The translations under genes and the position numbers were made by a program. Shown here piece by piece: positions 15,454-20,355 of a stretch of 20,355 nt of DNA (its first letter is position 1; each line of letters begins with the position of its first letter). The stretch covers positions 1-20,355 of the forward strand of contig JAGCGE010000005.1 in the NCBI GenBank assembly GCA_017649745.1. The letters run 5' to 3'. The DNA comes from Clostridiales bacterium. Its GTDB lineage: Bacteria > Bacillota_A > Clostridia > Saccharofermentanales > Saccharofermentanaceae. The notes beneath the pieces were generated by a model, which was not told where the DNA came from, made no database searches, and saw only the letters and a list, made by a program, of their open reading frames with translations.

Positions 15454-16144
15454 GTCCGTTAAGCTCATCTTCGGTGAGCTTTTCTAATATTCCTTCTTCT
15501 TCATTTACCTGGATATTTCCGATCTTTATCCTTTTTAATGTGATAACGGATCTTCCAAATTTTGCGACCATTCTCCTGACCTGATGAGTCTTTCCTTCGG
15601 TAAGAACAAGTTCGCAATAGTTGTCATCTTTTAAGATAAGTTTTGATGGTTTAAGGCTCACCTTTTCTTCTTTGTCGGTAAGGTCGAAACCTTCGGCAAA
15701 GATCTTTACGTGTTCTTCGGTAAAAGGTTCACCGTCATACTTAACGAGATAAGTCTTTTCGATATCGTATTTAGGGCTTGTGAGCCTGTGAGAAAGCTCA
15801 CCGTCATTTGTGATGATAAGGAGACCTGTCGTATGATAATCGAGTCTTCCGACAGGACTTAACTTCTTTGTCTTATAGTTATCCGGAATGAGATCTGCAA
15901 CAGTTTTAAGTCTCTTGTCTTCCATTGCCGTGAGGACACAGTCTGGTTTGTTGAGCTTAAAATACAGATTGCTGGATGTCTCTATCTGAGAATTTCCGAT
16001 AGATATCTCTGATGATTCGCTCGCATTAAAACCGATATCTTTAACGACTTGTCCGTCAACCGTGACCAAGCCTTTTAAGATAAGCTTACGAACTTCGCTT
16101 CTAGTTCCGTATCCTGAATTTGCAAGTAATCTGTCGAGTCTCAT
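15431..16144 (-). CDS. RsuA/RluB-family pseudouridine synthase
   Basis: A 237-residue rRNA-modifying enzyme converting a specific uridine to pseudouridine. Residues 1-45 are an S4 RNA-binding domain (MRLDRLLANSGYGTRSEVRKLILKG). The catalytic domain carries GRLDYHTTGLLI with catalytic Asp102, and later TEGKTHQVRRM. In most relatives the motif is GRLDxDTxGLL; here His104 replaces the second Asp, the catalytic one being kept. Length and motif match RsuA (16S rRNA) better than RluB, but the target site is not provable. ATG 16144 has no Shine-Dalgarno; an extended -10 lies 7 bases upstream, which suggests a leaderless mRNA. Its 3' end overlaps the convergent J-like gene. Confidence 0.9.
   Translation of the reverse strand: MRLDRLLANSGYGTRSEVRKLILKGLVTVDGQVVKDIGFNASESSEISIGNSQIETSSNLYFKLNKPDCVLTAMEDKRLKTVADLIPDNYKTKKLSPVGRLDYHTTGLLIITNDGELSHRLTSPKYDIEKTYLVKYDGEPFTEEHVKIFAEGFDLTDKEEKVSLKPSKLILKDDNYCELVLTEGKTHQVRRMVAKFGRSVITLKRIKIGNIQVNEEEGILEKLTEDELNGLKKLLSI
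15461..15483 (+). terminator. Terminator of the membrane module, inside the convergent rsuA-like gene
   Basis: AAGCTCA (15461-15467) pairs with TGAGCTT (15475-15481), with a CTTCGG tetraloop element in the loop, and TTTT follows. It lies within the last codons of the minus-strand gene, so one sequence serves both coding and termination. Confidence 0.6.
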
Positions 16145-16151
16145 GTTAGAG

Positions 16152-16160
16152 ATTGTAGCA
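16152..16160 (-). promoter_or_regulatory. Extended -10 element of the rsuA-like gene (leaderless start)
   Basis: On the minus strand TGCTACAAT (16160-16152) is an extended -10. It ends seven bases before the ATG at 16144, which places the transcript start at or next to the start codon. No clear -35 is seen. Confidence 0.55.
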
Positions 16161-16203
16161 TATGATAAACTATATAAAAATACGAAAGAACAGGTTTGAT
16201 GAT

Positions 16204-16806
16204 ATGGATGAATTCGATCAGAAGTGGGAGCTTTTTGAGAAGGAGTGCAAGGATTGTAAAGACTGCGAACTCTGTGCGAAAAGAACGAATGTCGTTATCT
16301 ACAGAGGTGCAAGAAAAGCGCCTTTGATGATAATCGGTGAGGCTCCGGGCGAGAGCGAGGATCTTGAGGGTAAGCCGTTTGTAGGAAGATCCGGAAAGCT
16401 TTTGCAGAATCTTATTAAGGCCTATGGCATCAAGGATTCCGACTATCATATCTGTAACATCTGTAAGTGCAGACCACCTGAGAACAGGAGACCGACGCCG
16501 ACTGAGATACATGCCTGCAAGAAGCATCTTGCTAAGCAGTTCAGGCTCGTTGAACCTAAGATCATTCTCTTGTGCGGATCGACAGCCTATGAGGGATTCT
16601 TTAACGAGAAGCCGTTGATGAGTTCCGTCAGGGGAAATTTCACGACGAGGAATGGTTATGAGATCATGACCACATATCATCCGGCTTATGCTCTTCGTAA
16701 TCCTAAAATGAAGATCCCTATGATGGAGGATTTCGAAAAGGTCTATAAGAGACTTGTGGAATTGTCTCTGATAGAGCCTTCGGCAGAGATAAATCCGATT
16801 AATTGA
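16204..16806 (+). CDS. Family 4 uracil-DNA glycosylase (Fe-S type)
   Basis: A 200-residue DNA repair enzyme removing uracil from DNA. It carries the family 4 motif GEAPGESEDLEGKPFVGRSG (45-64), then NICKCRPPENRRPTPTEI, and the later motif YHPAYALRNP. Four cysteines suit the [4Fe-4S] cluster: Cys18 and Cys21 (CKDCELC), Cys89 (KCRPP) and Cys105 (HAC), the last two 15 residues apart as in characterised members. I prefer ATG 16204 because the family starts close to the first Cys pair and an A/T-rich TATAAA (16173-16178) lies upstream. An in-frame ATG at 16162 would add 14 residues and leave only 17 bp to the divergent gene. Both starts have poor ribosome sites. The family call is firm, the start is not. 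Confidence 0.9.
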   Translation: MDEFDQKWELFEKECKDCKDCELCAKRTNVVIYRGARKAPLMIIGEAPGESEDLEGKPFVGRSGKLLQNLIKAYGIKDSDYHICNICKCRPPENRRPTPTEIHACKKHLAKQFRLVEPKIILLCGSTAYEGFFNEKPLMSSVRGNFTTRNGYEIMTTYHPAYALRNPKMKIPMMEDFEKVYKRLVELSLIEPSAEINPIN

Positions 16807-16824
16807 AATAATAGCAAAAGACTA

Positions 16825-16853
16825 TTGATTTTAGTATTTCTCTTTGCTATACT
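16825..16853 (+). promoter_or_regulatory. Promoter of tRNA-Gln
   Basis: TTGATT (16825-16830), a 17-bp spacer and TATACT (16848-16853) with TG one base before (TGCTATACT) form a strong extended -10 promoter. The tRNA 5' end is 24 bp further on. Confidence 0.82.
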
Positions 16854-16877
16854 TAGTGCCGTTGATTGACTCAACAT

Positions 16878-16951
16878 TGCCGAATTGTGTAAGGGTAGCA
16901 CTCCGGTTTCTGGCACCGTCTGTCTGGGTTCGAATCCTAGTTCGGCAGCCA
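16878..16951 (+). tRNA. tRNA-Gln, anticodon CTG, with encoded CCA
   Basis: A complete cloverleaf. The acceptor arms are TGCCGAA and TTCGGCA, with the T1-A72 pair and G73 typical of glutamine tRNA. The D stem GTGT/GCAC encloses AAGGGTA. The anticodon loop is TTCTGGC (anticodon CTG, reads CAG). The T arm is CTGGG-TTCGAAT-CCTAG, and CCA is encoded at 16949-16951. The outermost anticodon-stem pair is C-T mismatched. It has its own promoter and terminator. Confidence 0.92.
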
Positions 16952-16954
16952 TAC

Positions 16955-16989
16955 AACTGCAAAACTCATATGAGTTTTGCAGTTTTTTT
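16955..16989 (+). terminator. Intrinsic terminator after tRNA-Gln
   Basis: AACTGCAAAACTCAT and its exact complement form a 30-bp palindrome (16955-16984). The T run 16983-16989 follows. Confidence 0.95.
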
Positions 16990-17108
16990 ATTATCCAAAG
17001 GACAAGACAGAGATGTCGTGTTCGAAAAAACGGTGAATTCTCAGTCTGTGACGTGTTTTTCGAGAGGAAAAGAGCGGATAATCATCATAAAAAGGAGGCA
17101 GGTTCCAA

Positions 17109-17279
17109 ATGATTGACCAGGTAAAGATCGGAGGTTTTCTGAAAGAATTGAGGAAAGAAAAAGGAAAGACTCAGGAAGAGATCGCTTCATTACTTGGTAC
17201 ATCATCAAGAAGTGTTTCACGTTGGGAAAACGGAAATACTTTGCCGGATCTGGCGCTCCTTGTGGAATTGGCTGATTAA
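17109..17279 (+). CDS. HTH-only fragment of the split XRE regulator
   Basis: A 56-residue product, MIDQVKIGGFLKELRKEKGK followed by TQEEIASLLGTSSRSVSRWENGNTLPDLALLVELAD. It contains all five helices of a Cro/XRE DNA-binding domain, including the QEEIASLLGTSSRSVSRWENG recognition unit. It has the strong ribosome site AGGAGG 10 bases upstream. It could still be made and bind DNA, uncoupled from its membrane part. See the pseudogene entry for the full frame. Confidence 0.55.
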   Translation: MIDQVKIGGFLKELRKEKGKTQEEIASLLGTSSRSVSRWENGNTLPDLALLVELAD

Positions 17280-17330
17280 TACGAAGTAGATATCAGAGAG
17301 ATCATTGATGGTGAAAGGAAGGCTCAAGAC

Positions 17331-17606
17331 GTGGATAAGGAAACGAAAGAAACATTATTGAAGATCGCTGATTATGCAGACAAGCAGAAAAAGCAGGCGA
17401 TCATTCGTGCTGTCATTCTCTTCGGCTTGGAGATGATATGCTGCGGACTTACGATAGCATCAGGTTTGTTGGTGCTCAGGAGCAATGGAACGATAAGTGC
17501 AGGATACGCTGTTGTTCCGGCGTTCATAACAGTTTTCTTCTCGGTGGCATTGCTTATTAATGCGAAAAGTTATACCCGTAAAGTTACAGAGAAAAATAAG
17601 GACTAA
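17331..17606 (+). CDS. Membrane half of the split XRE regulator, possible GTG restart
   Basis: A 91-residue open frame from GTG 17331. AAGGAAGG (17315-17322) lies 8 bases upstream, a usable ribosome site, so independent translation is possible. It has a charged helix (KETKETLLKIADYADKQKKQ) and two TM segments (about 24-46 and 56-76) with a basic tail. It has no DNA-binding domain of its own. Whether it is expressed is unknown. Confidence 0.5.
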   Translation: MDKETKETLLKIADYADKQKKQAIIRAVILFGLEMICCGLTIASGLLVLRSNGTISAGYAVVPAFITVFFSVALLINAKSYTRKVTEKNKD

Positions 17607-17694
17607 ATCTGTTGAGATATTACTAAGTTGTTGATCGGACTTTTGGTGATTTTGTAGATATTTGTTATCAAGTGAAAACAAATGAAAGTTTTGA

Positions 17695-17723
17695 TTGACA
17701 AAGTAAAAGCGCCATAATATTAT
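17695..17723 (+). promoter_or_regulatory. Promoter of the DeoR-type regulator gene, probably leaderless
   Basis: TTGACA (17695-17700) is a perfect -35. After 17 bp comes TATTAT (17718-17723). Transcription should begin around 17730, the A of the start codon, and there is no Shine-Dalgarno. Confidence 0.7.
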
Positions 17724-17729
17724 AAGCGC
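17709..17729. promoter_or_regulatory. Near-palindromic operator candidate over the -10 of the DeoR-type gene
   Basis: GCGC-CA-TAATATTA-TAA-GCGC is symmetric apart from one extra base, and it covers the -10 and start point. This is the place expected for autorepression. A second inverted pair (AAAAC 17675, GTTTT 17688) lies just upstream of the -35. Binding is inferred. Confidence 0.45.
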
Positions 17730-18503
17730 ATGATAAATTTGGAACGCAGAAAACAGATATTAGATCTTCTCGCAGAGGTCGGTTCTATTAAGACAACCGA
17801 GCTTTCTGATCGATTGGGAGTGACCGGAGCGACCATCCGAACAGATCTTCGTGATCTTGCAAGGGAGGGCGCGATCGTCCGTTTCCACGGCGGTGTAAAG
17901 CTTCCACAGGAAAAGCATGAGCAGTTTACTGAGAACTATATGGTTAGATCCATAACTCATGTTGATGAGAAGAATGCCATCGGAAGAGTTGCTGCTGAAC
18001 TTGTAGGAAGCGGTGAGACTATCTTCATGGATGCTAGTTCCACAACTTTTCATATGATCCCTTATTTGAAATATACCGATGATGTTACTGTGGTCACAAA
18101 CGGTATCCATACTGCTATGGAACTTCAGCATCACAATAACTTTAAATCGATCATACTTATTGGCGGAATGTTAAGACCTCATTCAGGCGCGATCGAAGGT
18201 GTCGTCAGCCGAGAGATGGTAAACCGCTTGAGCGGAGATTACTATTTTGTATCCGGAAACGGATGTTCAGCTGATATCGGTCTTACAGGTAATAACTTTT
18301 TCGAGTTGGAACTTAAGAGAATGTGTGCTGAAAGATGTAAGCATATCGTAGCTCTTTGTGACTCGACAAAGATAGGTGCCGACTCAGCATCTGCATTTAT
18401 ACCTATCGAGAGGATCGACTATCTCATCACTGATTCTAAGATCAAGCAGGAAGATGTCGATAAATTCCATAATCACGGAGTAAACGTAATTATCGCAAAG
18501 TGA
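17730..18503 (+). CDS. DeoR-family transcriptional regulator
   Basis: A 257-residue sugar-metabolism-type repressor. Residues 1-57 are the DeoR winged HTH (MINLERRKQILDLLAEVGSI, then TELSDRLGVTGATIRTDLRDL). The C-terminal DeoRC sensor domain begins near 75 and carries FMDASSTTFHM (phosphate-sugar-binding loop), VVTNGIHTA, LIGGMLRPHSGAIEG and ALCDSTKIG. Family members usually bind phosphorylated sugars. The start matches the family N terminus exactly although there is no ribosome site (see promoter entry). No sugar kinase or transporter is adjacent, so the target is open. Its TGA stop directly abuts that of the convergent AraC gene. Confidence 0.92.
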   Translation: MINLERRKQILDLLAEVGSIKTTELSDRLGVTGATIRTDLRDLAREGAIVRFHGGVKLPQEKHEQFTENYMVRSITHVDEKNAIGRVAAELVGSGETIFMDASSTTFHMIPYLKYTDDVTVVTNGIHTAMELQHHNNFKSIILIGGMLRPHSGAIEGVVSREMVNRLSGDYYFVSGNGCSADIGLTGNNFFELELKRMCAERCKHIVALCDSTKIGADSASAFIPIERIDYLITDSKIKQEDVDKFHNHGVNVIIAK

Positions 18504-19424
18504 TCACTTGTTGGAGTAGCGCTGTCTGTACTTCTTAGGTGAAGTCTGGAACTGTCTCTTAAACTGAGTGATGAAATAACTTGCATTTGAAAATCCGACA
18601 TTATAAGAAATCTCGGCAACAGTGTCGTCTGTTGATACCAAAAGACGCTCTGCTTCGTGGATCCTGACAAAATTGAGATATTCTGTGAATCCCATTCCGA
18701 CAGTTGCTGAGAAGTATCTTGAGAAATAGCTGTTACTCATATTTACGAGCTTAGCCATATCAGTAGCTTTGATGTTGTTGCTGTACTCGCGATTGACTAC
18801 TTCAAGAACAGGTGCGAGCTTAGCAAGCTTCTCGTTTTGTGGAGAATTCTCGGTTGTGATGCTCTCCCACTTTTTCAAAATATAGAGACATACGAAAGAA
18901 AGGCTTGTCCTAATCGAAAGTCTGTAGAGCCTGTCTCTTTTCTCGTTCTCACTATGAATGGACTTGATATGCTTCGGAATGTCTGTTCCGTCGATCTCTT
19001 CAGCCTTGAAAAGGTGAGTTGTTGCCAGCATGCTCGTGTTGTTGAAAGGAAGCAGATACTTAAATTCAACAGGGGAGAGGATACCGCTGAAGATGAATGG
19101 GAGATCTACCTGAATACAAACATATTTACATCCTTTTTTTCTCTCGAAAGAGTGGACTTCGCCTGGAGCGATAACGAAAAGATCGCCTGCTACACCGATG
19201 AGTGTATTCTTGCTAATAGTGCATTTAAGCTCACCTGAAAGAACGTAGATCAATTCGAGATATGCCTGATAGTGCTCCTCGATTATCGGGCGGTGGTATC
19301 TGTCAGTCTTATCGAAATCTGAAACGAAGCAGAAAAAATCATTGTGCTTTTCTTTACGGACATTCTCATATGGAACGCCCTCTACACTGCAACTCGGAAC
19401 ACATACATAAGGTTCAGATATCAT
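18504..19424 (-). CDS. AraC-family transcriptional regulator with N-terminal cupin sensor
   Basis: A 306-residue regulator. Residues about 40-115 are a cupin-type ligand domain (YLELIYVLSGELKCTISKNT, then GDLFVIAPGEVHSFER). A helical linker follows. The AraC HTH pair is at about 203-303: IKATDMAKLVNMSNSYFSRYFSATVGMGFTEYLNFVRIHEAERLL, then VAEISYNVGFSNASYFITQFKRQFQTSPKKYRQRY. Both HTH units are intact. It starts at ATG 19424 with GGAGGAGAC upstream. It is divergent from the esterase-like gene (210 bp between starts), so it probably activates that gene in response to a carbohydrate ligand. Its stop touches that of the DeoR-type gene. Confidence 0.93.
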   Translation of the reverse strand: MISEPYVCVPSCSVEGVPYENVRKEKHNDFFCFVSDFDKTDRYHRPIIEEHYQAYLELIYVLSGELKCTISKNTLIGVAGDLFVIAPGEVHSFERKKGCKYVCIQVDLPFIFSGILSPVEFKYLLPFNNTSMLATTHLFKAEEIDGTDIPKHIKSIHSENEKRDRLYRLSIRTSLSFVCLYILKKWESITTENSPQNEKLAKLAPVLEVVNREYSNNIKATDMAKLVNMSNSYFSRYFSATVGMGFTEYLNFVRIHEAERLLVSTDDTVAEISYNVGFSNASYFITQFKRQFQTSPKKYRQRYSNK

Positions 19425-19489
19425 GCCGTCTCCTCCAAAACGTAGAACAAAATTCTGTTATAAATCCAATTTTTTACAATTTAGTAAAG

Positions 19490-19498
19490 AATATAACA
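19490..19498 (-). promoter_or_regulatory. Extended -10 of the AraC regulator gene
   Basis: On the minus strand TGTTATATT (19498-19490) fits an extended -10. No good -35 is seen. The leader to ATG 19424 would be about 60 nt. Confidence 0.45.
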
Positions 19499-19564
19499 TG
19501 TTTGATTTGCATTTAATAGTGTTAAATAGTTTTCAAATGTTTCTAAATGGTAAATTTTCGCCAG

Positions 19565-19593
19565 ATGAAAAAAACAGCGCTATTATGTATAAT
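19565..19593 (+). promoter_or_regulatory. Promoter of the esterase-like gene
   Basis: ATGAAA (19565-19570, four of six matches to TTGACA), a 17-bp spacer and perfect TATAAT (19588-19593) lie about 40 bp before ATG 19635. The weak -35 suits an AraC-activated promoter. Confidence 0.6.
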
Positions 19594-19634
19594 AATAAAA
19601 TCAAGAAAGAATATGTTGTAAAGGATTAGAAGGA

Positions 19635-20355
19635 ATGGATATTAACCCGATTGTGCTGCCAAGTTGGCTTACTGAGAAAAGTGTGTTCCAACAGGGCGTT
19701 GAACTTGTTATTGATGGCTATGCCGCTCCGAGTGCCACAATTACTTTGGAGATAGTTAAAGATCCTACTGACGGCAGAAGAGTTTCCAAACTCGATACCG
19801 AATATGGTGTTATCCTGAGTCTTGAGACAACCACATCGGGAAAAGGACGATTTGAGTTTAAGGTTCCGCCTTATAAGGCATCGACCGATACATATACATT
19901 CATTTTCACATGCTTTTCGGAAAATGTAACTATCAAGGATATTCGATGCGGAGATGTTTGGGTCTTCCTCGGTTCTGAACTTTTGTCTGTTCCGATCAAG
20001 AAGGCTAATGCTTCTGCTGCACCTATGAAGAGAAATGTCATGAGTCTCATCAGATTCCTTACTCCTCAAAGAGACGGACTTGACGATGAGAGGAAGACAC
20101 TTCCGTTTGAGCCGATCAAATACTATAAGGATGCTTCCTGGATCAAGGTAACAGATACCAAGGAACTTGCATCTGTATCATCAAGTGCTTTCGCATTTGC
20201 TTATGATCTTGCTGAGCAGATTCATTATCCTGTCGGTGTAGTCGATCTGTCATACGAAGATTCAACGATCCTTTCCTGGATTTCTAAAGAGGCTATCGAG
20301 AATGAAGTCGCATTGAATGATCTTCTTGTATCTCAGGGTCTCATGATCACTCAGG
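19635..20355 (+). CDS. Sialate O-acetylesterase-like protein, catalytic Ser motif replaced; 3' end outside window
   Basis: The first 240 residues of a gene running off the window, starting at ATG 19635 behind AGAAGGA. It follows the sialate O-acetylesterase (SIAE, carbohydrate esterase SGNH) layout: an N-terminal beta domain (VFQQGVELVIDGYAAPSATITLEI, then FEFKVPPYKASTDTYTFIF), the GDVW entry to the catalytic domain at 106-109, and later SSAFAFAYDLAEQIHYPVGVVDLS and ILSWISKEAI. Active relatives read GDVWxxxGQSNM, with Ser as nucleophile, and GGT later. Here the text is GDVWVFLGSELL (106-117) and YEDST (207-211), so both motifs are lost. It may be a non-catalytic carbohydrate-binding protein or use other residues. 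No signal peptide is present. The AraC gene opposite probably regulates it. Confidence 0.72.
   Translation, partial: MDINPIVLPSWLTEKSVFQQGVELVIDGYAAPSATITLEIVKDPTDGRRVSKLDTEYGVILSLETTTSGKGRFEFKVPPYKASTDTYTFIFTCFSENVTIKDIRCGDVWVFLGSELLSVPIKKANASAAPMKRNVMSLIRFLTPQRDGLDDERKTLPFEPIKYYKDASWIKVTDTKELASVSSSAFAFAYDLAEQIHYPVGVVDLSYEDSTILSWISKEAIENEVALNDLLVSQGLMITQ

Larger units (their letters stand above)
17109..17606 (+). pseudogene. XRE-type HTH regulator with membrane C terminus, split by an in-frame TAA
   Basis: One frame runs for 166 codons from ATG 17109 to the stop at 17606, broken only by TAA at 17277-17279 (codon 57). Before it is a full HTH with a canonical ribosome site (AGGAGG at 17093-17098). 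After it the same frame continues YEVDIREIIDGERKAQDVDKETKETLLKIADYADKQ, then two hydrophobic segments. In relatives I know, this family reads LADYYEVDIREIIDGERK across the join, so TAA most simply replaces a Tyr (TAT/TAC) or Phe codon by one substitution. Alternatives are a sequencing error, readthrough, or two separate products. The split is visible in the sequence; loss of function is inferred. Confidence 0.75.

Noticed and set aside
16743..16952. Open frames overlapping tRNA-Gln on both strands
   Set aside because: They run through a complete tRNA with its own promoter; no ribosome sites or domains.
19626..20069. 147-codon minus-strand open frame at the window end
   Set aside because: It is antisense to the esterase-like gene, which has a promoter, ribosome site and family pattern.

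Overview
The window looks like chromosomal DNA of a low-to-moderate GC member of the Clostridia (Bacillota), probably a gut or rumen fibre-associated lineage. Support: strong AGGAGG-type ribosome sites, intrinsic terminators with long T runs, an ECF sigma/DUF4367 pair, HTH-plus-membrane regulators, a DUF885 lipoprotein, and tRNA-Gln with encoded CCA. I cannot name a genus from sequence alone. No phage, insertion sequence, CRISPR array or rRNA is visible.

Layout. 1-573: C-terminal end of an acyl-adenylating (ANL) enzyme. 667-2736: DUF885 lipoprotein, predicted metallopeptidase. 2889-6296: large single-pass membrane protein with an N-terminal fold resembling a metal-site-less PP2C phosphatase and an external LysM-like end. 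6538-9273: two-gene serine biosynthesis operon (class V aminotransferase plus phosphoglycerate dehydrogenase). 9401-10730: ECF sigma factor overlapping its membrane-anchored partner. 10965-12047: compact GH32 fructosidase behind a leader hairpin that looks like an attenuator. 12051-12554 (minus): cysteine-bearing XRE-like regulator. 12786-15453: three-gene membrane module (CPBP protease homologue, zinc-ribbon/two-TM protein, J-like/TM protein). 15431-16144 (minus): RsuA-type pseudouridine synthase. 16204-16806: family 4 uracil-DNA glycosylase. 16878-16951: tRNA-Gln(CTG). 17109-17606: XRE/membrane regulator split by an in-frame TAA. 17730-18503: DeoR-type repressor. 18504-19424 (minus): AraC regulator. 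19635-20355: start of a sialate O-acetylesterase-like protein that lacks the catalytic serine motif.

How the genes fit together. The serine operon, the sigma/anti-sigma pair and the three-gene membrane module are clear co-transcribed units. The AraC regulator is divergent from the esterase-like gene and probably controls it. Convergent neighbours are packed very tightly (3 bp apart, 23 bp overlapping, and 0 bp apart). Two genes (rsuA-like and the DeoR-type gene) have good -10 elements about 7 bp before the start codon and no Shine-Dalgarno, so their mRNAs may be leaderless.

The most unusual theme is a set of protein domains that keep a recognisable fold pattern but lack active residues: the ANL enzyme without its A10 lysine, the PP2C-like receptor, the J-like protein without HPD, and the esterase-like protein without GQSN. 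No intergenic stretch exceeds 300 bases; the longer gaps are covered by the promoter, terminator and hairpin entries.
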